A DNA stretch of 31,512 nucleotides from UKL13-2 sp038236905 (GCA_038236905.1 JBBRZG010000029.1:1-31512), one strand, 5' to 3'. Shown: positions 16,453-25,219, counted from the first letter of the stretch. Notes: a model not told the origin generated them from the letters alone. Translations and numbers: made by a program.

Positions 16453-17610
16453 TTACTCGTAGCCATATTGTCGCAGCATGGCTTCGTTATCAGCCCAGCC
16501 TTTTTTAACGCGCACAAATAATTCAAGGTAGACGTTGGCAGCAAAAGTGACTTCCATATCTTTTCGCGCATCCGTGCCGATACGCTTCAGACGTTCTCCC
16601 TTGGTGCCAATAATGATCGCTTTTTGGCTCGACTTATCCACCACAATAGTCGCAAAAATGCGCCGGAGATTGCCTTCCTGCTCAAATTTTTCGATCAATA
16701 CACTGATGCTATAGGGCAGCTCCTCGCCCACTTGCCGAAAAACTTTCTCGCGAATAAATTCAGCTGCCATAAATCGTTCTGATTTATCGGTGATCTCATC
16801 AACTGCAAAAACCGCAGGTGCGACAGGCAGACGCGATTTAATCGCGCGTTTCAATTCCTCAAGCGTTGCCTTGTTCTTGACGCTGGTGGGCACCACCGCA
16901 GCGAAAGTAAGGCGCGACGTGATGTCGTTCAGAAACGAAAGCAATTTTTCCTTGTCTTCGACCCGGTCAATCTTATTCACCACCAAGATGATCGGTACCG
17001 CATTCGCGGCAGCGTCCGACGTGTTCAAGGCATTTAACACCAGTTCATCAGCCGGTAGAAATTTACCCGCTTCAATCGCAAAGACAATCACATCTGCGTC
17101 CGCAACTGCCTGCGTGACAGTGCGGTTCAAGACGCGATTAAGGGCATTTTCATGTGTTTTTTGAAACCCTGGGGTATCGAGAAACAAGAATTGGGCATCG
17201 GCATCCGTAAAAATTCCGGTTATACGATGCCGCGTCGTTTGGGCTTTTTTGGAGGTGATTGTGACCTTTTGGCCGACGAGGTGGTTGAGTAGCGTTGATT
17301 TACCGACATTAGGGCGACCCACAATCGCGATCGCTCCGCAACGAAAAGTCTCACCTGAATGGTTATCTGGCTCAGCAATCACGGGAGCTCCCACCACCGT
17401 TTCCGGCGCATCAGGCCGTACTGACTTTGCTCCAATATGTCCACTGACACTTGCACTTAAGGGTGCATGAACAGGCGCGCTCGTCGGCAAGCTTTTAACG
17501 GATTTTTCAACTTTAATTTTAGTTTTCGCACCTGCGGCCTTTGTGGCTGCATGAGTGGCAGTAGCCGTACCTGCATTGATGGCTGCGGTGATTTTCGGGG
17601 TGGATGTCAT
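16453..17610 (-). CDS. era: GTPase Era with N-terminal extension
   Basis: Essential GTPase that binds 16S rRNA and checks small-subunit assembly. The G domain is intact: GRPNVGKST (98-106), QTTRHR, DTPGFQKT, NKIDR, and a C-terminal type II KH domain ending VRVKKGWADNEAMLRQYGYE. The ORF gives 385 residues, against about 300 for the family. The extra 80-odd residues are low-complexity, rich in Ala, Thr, Lys and Pro (for example AAINAGTATATHAATKAAGAK). ATG 17610 overlaps the rnc stop by four bases, which supports translation from it. However, an internal GTG at 17382 with GGGAG five bases ahead would give a normal 309-residue Era. Either or both may be used. Confidence 0.95.
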   Translation of the reverse strand: MTSTPKITAAINAGTATATHAATKAAGAKTKIKVEKSVKSLPTSAPVHAPLSASVSGHIGAKSVRPDAPETVVGAPVIAEPDNHSGETFRCGAIAIVGRPNVGKSTLLNHLVGQKVTITSKKAQTTRHRITGIFTDADAQFLFLDTPGFQKTHENALNRVLNRTVTQAVADADVIVFAIEAGKFLPADELVLNALNTSDAAANAVPIILVVNKIDRVEDKEKLLSFLNDITSRLTFAAVVPTSVKNKATLEELKRAIKSRLPVAPAVFAVDEITDKSERFMAAEFIREKVFRQVGEELPYSISVLIEKFEQEGNLRRIFATIVVDKSSQKAIIIGTKGERLKRIGTDARKDMEVTFAANVYLELFVRVKKGWADNEAMLRQYGYE

Positions 17611-18347
17611 GATGTTTTTAGCGAACGCTTTCTATTCTGTGTGGTTGCAGCCGATTGACTGGCACTGACCAACAGAGCAAGAACCTGACTCGCAGCTTCT
17701 TGTTCTGCAACGCGGCGACTCACACCTTTACCTGTCGCCACTGTTTTTTGGACTGCACCGTCAGCAGCCACCAGACACTGCACCTGAAAAAGTTGTTTAT
17801 GTGCCTCGCCTTCGATTTTTGTTACGGTATACGCGGGTAACGGTAAATGCTTTGCTTGAAGCCATTCCTGAAGTGTTGTCTTGGCATCTTTGCTTGGCTT
17901 GGAAAGACTCACTTGATCCAGACGCGCCGCAAATAAGTGTTCCACCACATCGCTTGCAGTATCAAATCCCCCATCCAGAAATACCGCCCCCAGCAACGCT
18001 TCTACGGCATCTGCCAGTATCGAAGGACGTTCTGCCCCGCCAGTTTTCAGTTCGCCCTCACCCAGCCTCAGCCGTGAACCCACATCCAATTCCGTCGCGA
18101 TTTCAGCGAGTACATTCTGATTGACCAAATTGGCTCTCAAGCGACTCAATTCGCCCTCTGGCATGCCCACAAAACGACCAAAAATGAACTTTGCAATGGC
18201 GCAATTGAGCACACTGTCGCCTAGAAATTCCAGCCGCTCATTGTGAGGCGTGCCAAAACTGCGGTGCGTTAGTGCCTGCGAGAGCAACCCTGGCAGCGCA
18301 AAATGATAACCAAGTTTGCGCTCCAGCTCATCGGGCGCGGTCAACAT
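17607..18347 (-). CDS. rnc: Ribonuclease III
   Basis: Double-strand-specific endoribonuclease that processes rRNA and mRNA. 246 residues from ATG 18347. The catalytic domain shows LLSQALTHRSFG, the signature NERLEFLGDSVL with the metal-binding Glu and Asp, and ILADAVEALLGAVFLDGG with the second Asp/Glu pair; a double-stranded RNA-binding domain (KTTLQEWLQAKHLPLPAYTV to VAEQEAASQVL) follows. The C-terminal tail SQSAATTQNRKRSLKTS is basic. The open frame continues upstream to a TTG at 18431, but that would overlap the preceding gene and lacks a ribosome site, while MLTAPDELERKLGYHF is the usual family start. The stop overlaps era by four bases. Confidence 0.96.
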   Translation of the reverse strand: MLTAPDELERKLGYHFALPGLLSQALTHRSFGTPHNERLEFLGDSVLNCAIAKFIFGRFVGMPEGELSRLRANLVNQNVLAEIATELDVGSRLRLGEGELKTGGAERPSILADAVEALLGAVFLDGGFDTASDVVEHLFAARLDQVSLSKPSKDAKTTLQEWLQAKHLPLPAYTVTKIEGEAHKQLFQVQCLVAADGAVQKTVATGKGVSRRVAEQEAASQVLALLVSASQSAATTQNRKRSLKTS

Positions 18348-18399
18348 CTCGATAATATCGTTAAGTTTTTCGTGTCGATCCCGGACGAAGCAATCGAGT

Positions 18400-18798
18400 C
18401 TATTTATCTGCTGTGCTGGTACTAAACTCAATCAGCAAAGTATGCCTTGGGATCAATACAATGCGGTGCGTCCACGCTGCAGTGACCACCGTTTCGTTAC
18501 CGTCTTTGGTGATCTCCAGATCTTCAGATTTCACCACTTCTGAATAGTCAGCAGACACGCGCTTGTCAAAACTTTTACGAATCTCGGCTACGGTGCCAGT
18601 TTTGACTTCATCCGAGGTCTTCATCGTCGCAATGATTTTCTTGACGGTGAAATATTCCAGATAGGCCGGAATAATTTTAAGCGCCAGCAAAAACATCAAC
18701 CCGCATACCGCAAAAATGAAAATAAGGCTGATGAAGCTGATGCCGCGCTGCCGCTTAGCCATGGCAACATGAGTGTTCATATATGGGGAGAGTCTCAT
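18400..18798 (-). CDS. DUF4845 membrane protein
   Basis: Small inner-membrane protein of 132 residues, of unknown function, habitually found between lepB and rnc in betaproteobacteria. A short basic segment AKRQRGIS is followed by one hydrophobic helix FISLIFIFAVCGLMFLLALKII (about 19-42), then a soluble domain with the family-like KIIPAYLEYFTVKKIIATM and VTAAWTHRIVLIPR. The start is ATG 18798, with GAGGT (18804-18808) five bases ahead; a TTG one codon upstream is less likely. The basic-plus-hydrophobic opening looks like a type IV pilin-type N terminus but lacks the Gly-Phe-Thr-Leu-Ile-Glu cleavage motif, so I do not call it a pilin. Confidence 0.88.
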   Translation of the reverse strand: MRLSPYMNTHVAMAKRQRGISFISLIFIFAVCGLMFLLALKIIPAYLEYFTVKKIIATMKTSDEVKTGTVAEIRKSFDKRVSADYSEVVKSEDLEITKDGNETVVTAAWTHRIVLIPRHTLLIEFSTSTADK

Positions 18799-18842
18799 CA
18801 ATAACCTCGCTCGCTAATTAATTTGGACAGACAAATTACGAC

Positions 18843-19841
18843 TTATTCTATGGATTGACCAACGCGTTTGAGTGCGCCAAAATTCATCCAGACCAGCACC
18901 GCTTTACCAACAATATTCTCTTCTGGCACGAATCCCCAGTAGCGGCTGTCATCACTATTATCGCGACTGTCACCCATCATGAAGTAATGGCCGTCAGGTA
19001 CTTTGCAAACCACACCATCTTCATTGTAAACACAATTCTTATTGTACGGAAACTGCCGAACGCCCGATAAACTTATGACCGGGTAACGCGGGTCGACCAT
19101 CATGCTATGCGGCTTTTCGCCCAGCTTTTCGGTAAATTGATCAAACTGACGCATTCCCATTCGCTCATCAACTTCAGTGAAAATTCCTGATTTTTCTGTC
19201 GTTATCAACTGGCCGTTGATCGTCAGCCGCTTGTTTCGATATTCGACGGTGTCCCCCGGCGTCCCAACCACACGCTTGATGAAATCTTTGCTGGGGTTTT
19301 CAGGGTAGCGAAATACCATCACGTCACCGCGCTTGGGTAAATTAATATTGACGATTTTTTTATTGATGACGGGTAGACGAATACCAAAGGTATATTTATT
19401 CACCAAAATAAAATCACCAACAAGCAACGTTGGCACCATCGAACCAGACGGAATCTTGAACGGCTCGTACAAAAATGACCGAAGCAGAAACACCACCAAA
19501 ATCACTGGGAAAAAACTCTTGGCCATTTCGACCACGACCGGGTCGCCGGAATCTTTTGCCCGCTTTTTGCTCAGTATCAGCGCATCAATCGCCCAGATCA
19601 CACCGGTAATTACCGTCGCCAGCAAAAGCACGGTTGCGAAGCCGAGCACCTCTTTAAATGTCAACATCGCCATCGCCACGATCGCAAAGATCGGCCATGC
19701 GATCTCAAGCCATACATTTGGATGAAGCGAATCTTCGTTACCCGCTACCGAAGCGGCAATGACGGGCTTCCGAAAAAACCCTAAAACGATAACAAGCCCA
19801 CTAATGGCTAACGCAGCCCAACCAATTATTTCCCAATTCAT
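18843..19841 (-). CDS. lepB: Signal peptidase I
   Basis: Inner-membrane serine/lysine-dyad protease that cleaves Sec and Tat signal peptides on the periplasmic side. 332 residues. Hydrophobic segments near 4-21, 50-75 and 70-90, and 108-122 anchor it. Box B IPSGSMVPTLLVGD carries the nucleophile Ser134, and box D KDFIKRVVGTPGD carries the general-base Lys189. FMMGDSRDNSDDSRYWGFV is box E. An insertion with a Cys pair (NKNCVYNEDGVVCKV) resembles the E. coli disulfide loop. ATG 19841 has AAGGAAA at good spacing. It is separated from lepA by 186 bp that contains GTTAATG repeats. Confidence 0.97.
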   Translation of the reverse strand: MNWEIIGWAALAISGLVIVLGFFRKPVIAASVAGNEDSLHPNVWLEIAWPIFAIVAMAMLTFKEVLGFATVLLLATVITGVIWAIDALILSKKRAKDSGDPVVVEMAKSFFPVILVVFLLRSFLYEPFKIPSGSMVPTLLVGDFILVNKYTFGIRLPVINKKIVNINLPKRGDVMVFRYPENPSKDFIKRVVGTPGDTVEYRNKRLTINGQLITTEKSGIFTEVDERMGMRQFDQFTEKLGEKPHSMMVDPRYPVISLSGVRQFPYNKNCVYNEDGVVCKVPDGHYFMMGDSRDNSDDSRYWGFVPEENIVGKAVLVWMNFGALKRVGQSIE

Positions 19842-19940
19842 TTATTTTCCTTAAGCCTGGTTAATGTTGGCCTGCTAAACTCCAACGACCCAGCTTATTT
19901 TGTTGATTCGCAGCGCGCTAGAGCCATCCGATGAACGCCC

Positions 19941-19957
19941 GTTAATGCACCATTAAC
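19941..19957. repeat. Inverted repeat GTTAATG-CAC-CATTAAC upstream of lepB
   Basis: A perfect 7-bp inverted repeat with a 3-base centre, about 100 bases before the lepB ATG. A third copy of GTTAATG lies at 19860-19866. The arrangement suggests a protein-binding site but no regulator is known to me for this motif. Confidence 0.4.
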
Positions 19958-19993
19958 GATCGCAACCATCGATGTTCGACAAATTCCCCGCTT

Positions 19994-20020
19994 AAACCAA
20001 CGCGCTTTAGGGCGTGGTTT
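19994..20020 (-). terminator. Imperfect hairpin upstream of the lepA stop region
   Basis: AAACCA-ACGC and GCGT-GGTTT arms with a one-base bulge lie just past the lepA stop on the minus strand. Only three T follow, so termination would be weak. Confidence 0.3.
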
Positions 20021-20027
20021 TTGGCGA

Positions 20028-21812
20028 CTAAATTTGCAAAATTGCCAGAAATGCCTCTTGCGGAATTTCAACGCTACCCACTTGCTTCATTCGCTTTTTA
20101 CCGGCTTTTTGCTTTTCTAAAAGCTTGCGCTTCCTCGAAATATCGCCACCATAACATTTTGCCAAGACATTTTTGCGCAGTGCTTTTACATTCTCGCGAG
20201 CAATAATATTAGCGCCAATCGCCGCCTGCACCGCCACATCAAACATTTGGCGGGGAATCAGTTCACGCATTTTTGCGGCTAATTCACGTCCTCGGAATTG
20301 ACTGTTAGCGCGATGAACGATCAACGATAATGCGTCCACTTTATCGCCGTTAATCATGATATCGAGCTTCACCAAATCCGCCGCGCGGTATTCCTTAAAA
20401 TCGTAATCAAGCGACGCGTAACCCCGCGATACCGATTTCAATTTGTCAAAGAAGTCCATCACCACTTCATTCATGGGCATATCGTATTTCAAGATTACTT
20501 GCCGCCCGGCGTACTGCATATCAATCTGCGCACCGCGCTTTTGGTTGCACAGGGTAATCACCGCGCCGACATATTCCTGAGGCATCAACATCGTGGCCGT
20601 AATGATTGGCTCACGAATTTCCTGAATTTTTGAAAGCTCGGGCAACTTTGACGGATTCTCGATTTCGATCACGGAGCCATCGTTATTGACGATCTGGTAG
20701 ATCACGGTCGGCGCAGTGGTAATGAGTTCCATGTCGTACTCGCGCTCAAGCCGCTCCTGCACAATTTCCATGTGCAAGAGTCCTAGGAAACCGCAGCGAA
20801 ATCCAAACCCAAGTGCTTGCGAAGTCTCTGGCTCAAAACGTAGCGAAGAATCGTTTAACTGTAGCTTGGTCAGCGCATCGCGCAACGCGTCGTATTGGTT
20901 AGATTCCACCGGATAAAGTCCGGCGAACACCTGCGGCTTGATCTCTTTAAATCCAGGCAAAGCGGCATTCGCAGGGCGGTCCACCAGTGTGACCGTATCG
21001 CCTACTTTTGCCGACGCCAATTCCTTGATACCCGCAATAACAAAGCCGACGCCGCCCGCAGACAGCTGCTCTTTACCCACTGATTTTGGGGTGAACACGC
21101 CTACATGCTCGACCAGATGCTGCGCACCCGTTGCCATCAACAGAATTTTGTCTTTTGGTTTAATCACGCCGTCAACGACGCGCACCAGCATCACTACGCC
21201 GACGTAATTGTCAAACCAGGAATCAATGATCAACGCTTTTACAGGCGCACTTGCATCGCCCACCGGTGGAGGAATTTTAGCGATGACGATCTCAATCACA
21301 TCATCAATGCCCAAGCCTGTCTTAGCGCTGCATTGCACCGCGTCGGAGGCGTCAATCCCGATAATGTCTTCAATCTCAGCCTTAACGCGCTCAACATCCG
21401 CAGAAGGTAAATCAATCTTATTTAATACCGGCGCAACTTCAACACCCAGTTCCACCGCGGTGTAGCAATTTGCCACCGTTTGCGCTTCAACGCCCTGTGA
21501 GGCATCAACAACCAATAGCGCGCCTTCGCACGCAGAAAGTGATCGCGAAACCTCATACGAAAAATCAACGTGGCCGGGTGTGTCAATCAAATTCAATTCA
21601 TAAGTCTGGCCATCGCGCGCTTTGTACGTAAGCGCGGCCGTCTGGGCCTTGATCGTAATTCCGCGTTCACGCTCAAGCGCCATGGAGTCAAGCACCTGCG
21701 ATTCCATCTCCCGTGATGAAAGTCCGCCGCAACGCTCAATAATGCGATCTGCCAAGGTAGATTTACCGTGGTCGATATGCGCAATGATTGAAAAATTTCT
21801 GATTAATTTCAT
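20028..21812 (-). CDS. lepA: Elongation factor 4 (LepA)
   Basis: Membrane- and ribosome-associated translational GTPase implicated in initiation and 30S maturation. 594 residues from ATG 21812, the typical length. RNFSIIAHIDHGKSTLADR (G1), RERGITIKAQ (G2), DTPGHVDFSYEVSRSL (G3), NKIDLPSAD (G4) and CSAKTGLG (G5) are intact, followed by domains II, III, V and the LepA-specific C-terminal domain (LAKCYGGDISRKRKLLEKQKAGKKRMKQVG). The frame stays open to 21881, but those codons lie in a terminator. No ribosome site precedes the ATG. A strong terminator 60 bases upstream separates lepA from the rpoE-glutaredoxin genes. Confidence 0.97.
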   Translation of the reverse strand: MKLIRNFSIIAHIDHGKSTLADRIIERCGGLSSREMESQVLDSMALERERGITIKAQTAALTYKARDGQTYELNLIDTPGHVDFSYEVSRSLSACEGALLVVDASQGVEAQTVANCYTAVELGVEVAPVLNKIDLPSADVERVKAEIEDIIGIDASDAVQCSAKTGLGIDDVIEIVIAKIPPPVGDASAPVKALIIDSWFDNYVGVVMLVRVVDGVIKPKDKILLMATGAQHLVEHVGVFTPKSVGKEQLSAGGVGFVIAGIKELASAKVGDTVTLVDRPANAALPGFKEIKPQVFAGLYPVESNQYDALRDALTKLQLNDSSLRFEPETSQALGFGFRCGFLGLLHMEIVQERLEREYDMELITTAPTVIYQIVNNDGSVIEIENPSKLPELSKIQEIREPIITATMLMPQEYVGAVITLCNQKRGAQIDMQYAGRQVILKYDMPMNEVVMDFFDKLKSVSRGYASLDYDFKEYRAADLVKLDIMINGDKVDALSLIVHRANSQFRGRELAAKMRELIPRQMFDVAVQAAIGANIIARENVKALRKNVLAKCYGGDISRKRKLLEKQKAGKKRMKQVGSVEIPQEAFLAILQI

Positions 21813-21870
21813 ACGAATAGAGGGGATAGCGACATGGCCATTAAATGTCTCAAGAAAGGCCCAAAAAACG

Positions 21871-21898
21871 AATAAGGGCACGATCTCGTGCCCTTATT
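21871..21898 (-). terminator. Rho-independent terminator between glutaredoxin gene and lepA
   Basis: A perfect 13-bp inverted repeat AATAAGGGCACGA (21871-21883) with TCGTGCCCTTATT (21886-21898). On the minus strand CG and then six T follow, so it should stop transcripts from the rpoE operon before lepA. On the plus strand the arm also runs into T residues. Confidence 0.9.
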
Positions 21899-21952
21899 TT
21901 TGCAAAGCAATTCAACACCATGATTTTAACGCAAACGAGTTAATTCTGCGAG

Positions 21953-22267
21953 CTATTCCACACCAGGCCTCTCATCATGTAATCGGAGCAAGCCGACTGG
22001 CAAGCGAGCCGTGCAATGTGCTAGAAAAGCGCCTTCATCAAAAAAGTGATGACAAATCTCACTTTCTCCATCCAACAATACAGGCACATTGTCTCCATAT
22101 AGCGCCTCTAGCTCCGGATGCAAATCGATGTCGACGACTTCCATTTCCACCTGAATTTGGTGGTGGCGTTGAGAGTTGATCAACGCTGCCACCAAGTCAT
22201 CACACAAATGACAGTAACTCCTAGACAAGACCGTCAGTTTCATCGTGGGTTCAGCTTCAAAGTCCAT
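21953..22267 (-). CDS. Glutaredoxin-family protein (DUF836)
   Basis: Small thioredoxin-fold protein of 104 residues. VLSRSYCHLCDDL contains the CxxC redox pair near the N end, and NVPVLLDGESEICHHFFDEGAF contains the cis-Pro strand of the fold. The family is usually called DUF836 or glutaredoxin-like; its substrate is unknown. ATG 22267 is preferred because TGGGGCG precedes it; an ATG at 22243 (MKLTVLSRSYC) would match shorter relatives. It follows degQ by 24 bases in the rpoE operon, as in many betaproteobacteria, which suggests a link to envelope or oxidative stress. Confidence 0.88.
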   Translation of the reverse strand: MDFEAEPTMKLTVLSRSYCHLCDDLVAALINSQRHHQIQVEMEVVDIDLHPELEALYGDNVPVLLDGESEICHHFFDEGAFLAHCTARLPVGLLRLHDERPGVE

Positions 22268-22291
22268 CGCCCCAGAATGCCATCACTACTT

Positions 22292-23893
22292 TTACTTCGC
22301 ATCCGCTCGCAACGTGATGTAGCGACTTTCTTCGCCGCGCTTGACTAGCAACGCCGCCGGCTTCTTGGTATCCATTTTGGCCACCAAGTCTGCAAATTGC
22401 GCTGCCGTTTTGACGTCAACCGTATTGAACGCCAGAATTAAATCACCCGCTTGAATTCCCGCTCTTTCGGCTGCGCCGTCAGCATCTTCGACAATGACGC
22501 CCTGACCTAATTTCAGCTCTTTTTTATCCTCAGCACCAATGTCTTTTACGACCAGCCCAAGGCGATTTGGAGTTCCCGGCGACTTAGGATCTGCTTTCTT
22601 ATCCCCTACACTAGCCACTTTCACATCCGAAGGCGCCTCCGCTACGGTCACTGTGTAATCTTTGTCTATACCCTTGCGCCAGATCGAAAGCGTAATTTTA
22701 GTTCCCGGCGCTTTGGTTGAGATCGCACGTACGACATCAATATTGTTTTTCACGGCTACGCCATTAACCTTGCGAATGATGTCTTTGGCTTGAATCCCCG
22801 CTTTATCCGCTGGGCCACCTTTCTCGACGTTATTAATCATCACGCCCGGCGATTTTGGCAAGCCAAATGATTCAGCAAGGTCGTCAGTGATACCGCCCTG
22901 CTCCATCTCGATTTGAATGCGACCGCGGGTCACCTTGCCGCCTTTAATAATTTGGTTTGCGGTTTCGTTTGCGGTGTTAATTGGAATCGCAAACGAGATG
23001 CCGATGTATCCGCGGCCGTCCGAGTAAATTTGTGAATTGATGCCAATGACTTCGCCTTTGATATTAAATAGTGGTCCGCCTGAATTGCCCGGATTCACCG
23101 CCGCGTCAGTCTGAATAAAAGGAACAAATTCCCCGGTCTCGCGCGTTTTCGCGCTGACAATTCCCGCCGTCACAGTATTCTCAAAACCAAACGGAGAGCC
23201 AATTGCCATTACCCATTCGCCCACACGAACTTTGTCCGAGTCACCCAAAGTTACTTTCGGCAAACCGGTCGCTTCAAGTTTTAGCACCGCAATGTCCGTA
23301 CGCTGGTCCGAGCCGATAACTTTCGCTTTGAATTCACGTTTATCCGTGAGTGTTACGATGACTTCTTCAGCATTTGCGACAACGTGCGCATTAGTCAAAA
23401 CATACCCATCCGATGAAAAAATAAAGCCCGATCCTTGTCCCAAATTTCTCAACGGCGGCTCTTCGCCACTTTTCGGCGCGCGGCGTGGTGATTTGGGATT
23501 CGGGTTACGCGGCGATGGCGTTGCATCCGGCGGCATAAAGCGGCGGAAAAATTCATACATAGGATCATTCTCATCCAACGGCATGCCGCCTTGAGCACGA
23601 GCACTGGCCCGGGCTTTGGTACTTACATTGACCACTGCTGGACCAAATTTTTCAACCAGCTCGGTAAAGTCAGGCAGCTCCTTAGCGGACACTGCGGTCG
23701 CAGACAAAATTGCGAGCACAAACATCGTAACAAGTGCTGCGAACGCGGAAAATGTCATATTCGTCGCCGCCCTTAGCGCACGCAGGGCCGGTATATTTTC
23801 GACCCTATTGCTTGCTGGCAACACGCGACATCCAGCTTCAAACATCACCCCGGTAGATGAAGTAACTTCGGTAATAACAATACGAATATTCAT
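22292..23893 (-). CDS. degQ: Periplasmic serine endoprotease DegQ/MucD (HtrA family)
   Basis: Chaperone-protease of the periplasm that degrades misfolded envelope proteins. 533 residues from ATG 23893. The catalytic triad is His170 (LTNAHVVA), Asp200 (RTDIAVLK) and Ser271 (NPGNSGGP). Two PDZ domains follow (about 295-395 and 440-530). ATG 23893 is preceded by GGAG six bases upstream. The hydrophobic signal core FAALVTMFVLAILSATAVSA ends near residue 70, giving an unusually long polar n-region; an ATG at 23758 (with GGCGG upstream) would give a conventional signal peptide. Between degradation domain and signal lies a Pro-rich linker (about 125-148). Gene order rseB-degQ supports the mucD-type role in the sigma-E response. 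Confidence 0.95.
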   Translation of the reverse strand: MNIRIVITEVTSSTGVMFEAGCRVLPASNRVENIPALRALRAATNMTFSAFAALVTMFVLAILSATAVSAKELPDFTELVEKFGPAVVNVSTKARASARAQGGMPLDENDPMYEFFRRFMPPDATPSPRNPNPKSPRRAPKSGEEPPLRNLGQGSGFIFSSDGYVLTNAHVVANAEEVIVTLTDKREFKAKVIGSDQRTDIAVLKLEATGLPKVTLGDSDKVRVGEWVMAIGSPFGFENTVTAGIVSAKTRETGEFVPFIQTDAAVNPGNSGGPLFNIKGEVIGINSQIYSDGRGYIGISFAIPINTANETANQIIKGGKVTRGRIQIEMEQGGITDDLAESFGLPKSPGVMINNVEKGGPADKAGIQAKDIIRKVNGVAVKNNIDVVRAISTKAPGTKITLSIWRKGIDKDYTVTVAEAPSDVKVASVGDKKADPKSPGTPNRLGLVVKDIGAEDKKELKLGQGVIVEDADGAAERAGIQAGDLILAFNTVDVKTAAQFADLVAKMDTKKPAALLVKRGEESRYITLRADAK

Positions 23894-24085
23894 TTTTTCT
23901 CCATCAAACAAAATTCAAATATCAAACAATTTTAATTCCAAAACTTTATTCGGCGACATCAAGGCCAAAGTAAAACTGTCGCCAATGTCAAGGCGATACG
24001 AACTTGACACCAACCCAGATTCAGCGCCTAAACCTTCTCAACCGATCTTGCTGGGCACAACGTATAGTTTGTCGAACCTGCAAAC

Positions 24086-25219
24086 TCAGCGCGCTCTACG
24101 AGTAACACCATCCGCTATTGCCTGAACTGCCGCGAATGGCACCTCGCCCATTACGGTAACCTGATAATCCGCCACCGACCGTACCGCGAAGGTCGTCGGA
24201 CTATCATCGGACGCGCTGCCTGCACTTATTCTCACGGGAGTTTGCGAGGGCTCCGCAAATACGGATACATGTGATATCCCATCAGAAAACACCAAGTGCG
24301 CCACGGGTTGCGGTCTACCGGAAAGCGTGCGCATCATTTCCATTATTTTCTTGAAACCTGCGGGCAGATTGCTCACCAACCAACCAGTTTCGGCATCTTT
24401 TTGCGGAGCCGCCGGCACGGCGTAATCACGCCGCCACCCAATCGATTCTTCAAACTTGGATTTAAGCGATTGTTTAGATACGGCGCGGTTTAGATCAAGC
24501 TGGGTAAAAACAAACTGTTCGAGCAACTGGTTTCGATCATTGAAGGTTTTTGCGCGAAGAAGCAGGCCCGACCCGAGCTCAGCGCAAAACTTTTGCGTAT
24601 AACGCATCGAATCCCTTGGTTCCAGAATTATCCATTGACAGTCATAGTCCGCGAAGCGGTCTTTGGGACCTGATTTGACGCGGTAATTCTCTGCAATTTT
24701 TTGTGGGTTACCTGTCACTAACGCAGGAAAAAATCTTCCCGTCGCGCGTCGATCAATACTCACAACTTTGGCCTCGGGCTGATAACAATACATTTCTTCA
24801 TTGCGCCGTATCGTTTCCATCAGCGGGCCATCGAGCGATTCAATTTTTTCGTGCTCAACCCCTTGCTTGTCGACCAGATGAGTAACCCGCCAAGAGGTAC
24901 TGTTTTCCGGTGTCGAGTGTACATATACACCCGTGTAGGCCATGACGCGGCCTGCTCGTGAAATGCGTTCCAGCCACTCAAGCGCATCGCCGCTCTTTAA
25001 ATCTCGTAATTCACCATGCCCCTTTTCCCGAATGGAGAAATTCTGAGGAACGACATTTTGACTCACAGGGACAGTGCGAAGGTCGCCCGCAAAAGCATTT
25101 GAAAATAACCCTGCGACGCTAAAAACAATCGCGCTCGCAAATATGTATTTCAAGAATCGCGCCAGTTTGCGGACAGGTGGCTGCGTAAATCTGGATGACG
25201 AAATAGGAGCCCGGTTCAT
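24086..25219 (-). CDS. rseB: Sigma-E regulatory protein RseB/MucB
   Basis: Periplasmic sensor that shields RseA from proteolysis until lipids or misfolded proteins release it. 377 residues from ATG 25219. A signal/anchor sequence YIFASAIVFSVAGLFSNAFA ends near residue 44. The lipid-binding LolA-like N domain contains SGDALEWLERISRAGRVMAYTGVYVH and the KIESLDGP segment; the C domain contains GWLVSNLPAGFKKIMEMMRTL and HLVFSDGISHVSVFAE, both typical. A GTG 63 bases upstream extends the frame but has no clear ribosome site. It lies between rseA and degQ; no rseC follows. Confidence 0.93.
   Translation of the reverse strand: MNRAPISSSRFTQPPVRKLARFLKYIFASAIVFSVAGLFSNAFAGDLRTVPVSQNVVPQNFSIREKGHGELRDLKSGDALEWLERISRAGRVMAYTGVYVHSTPENSTSWRVTHLVDKQGVEHEKIESLDGPLMETIRRNEEMYCYQPEAKVVSIDRRATGRFFPALVTGNPQKIAENYRVKSGPKDRFADYDCQWIILEPRDSMRYTQKFCAELGSGLLLRAKTFNDRNQLLEQFVFTQLDLNRAVSKQSLKSKFEESIGWRRDYAVPAAPQKDAETGWLVSNLPAGFKKIMEMMRTLSGRPQPVAHLVFSDGISHVSVFAEPSQTPVRISAGSASDDSPTTFAVRSVADYQVTVMGEVPFAAVQAIADGVTRRAR

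Noticed and set aside
18348..18431. TTG start for rnc at 18431.
   Set aside because: It overlaps the DUF4845 gene and lacks a ribosome site; the family start is at 18347.
21813..21881. Extension of lepA to a GTG at 21881.
   Set aside because: The codons lie in a terminator hairpin and the canonical MKLIRNFSII start is downstream.
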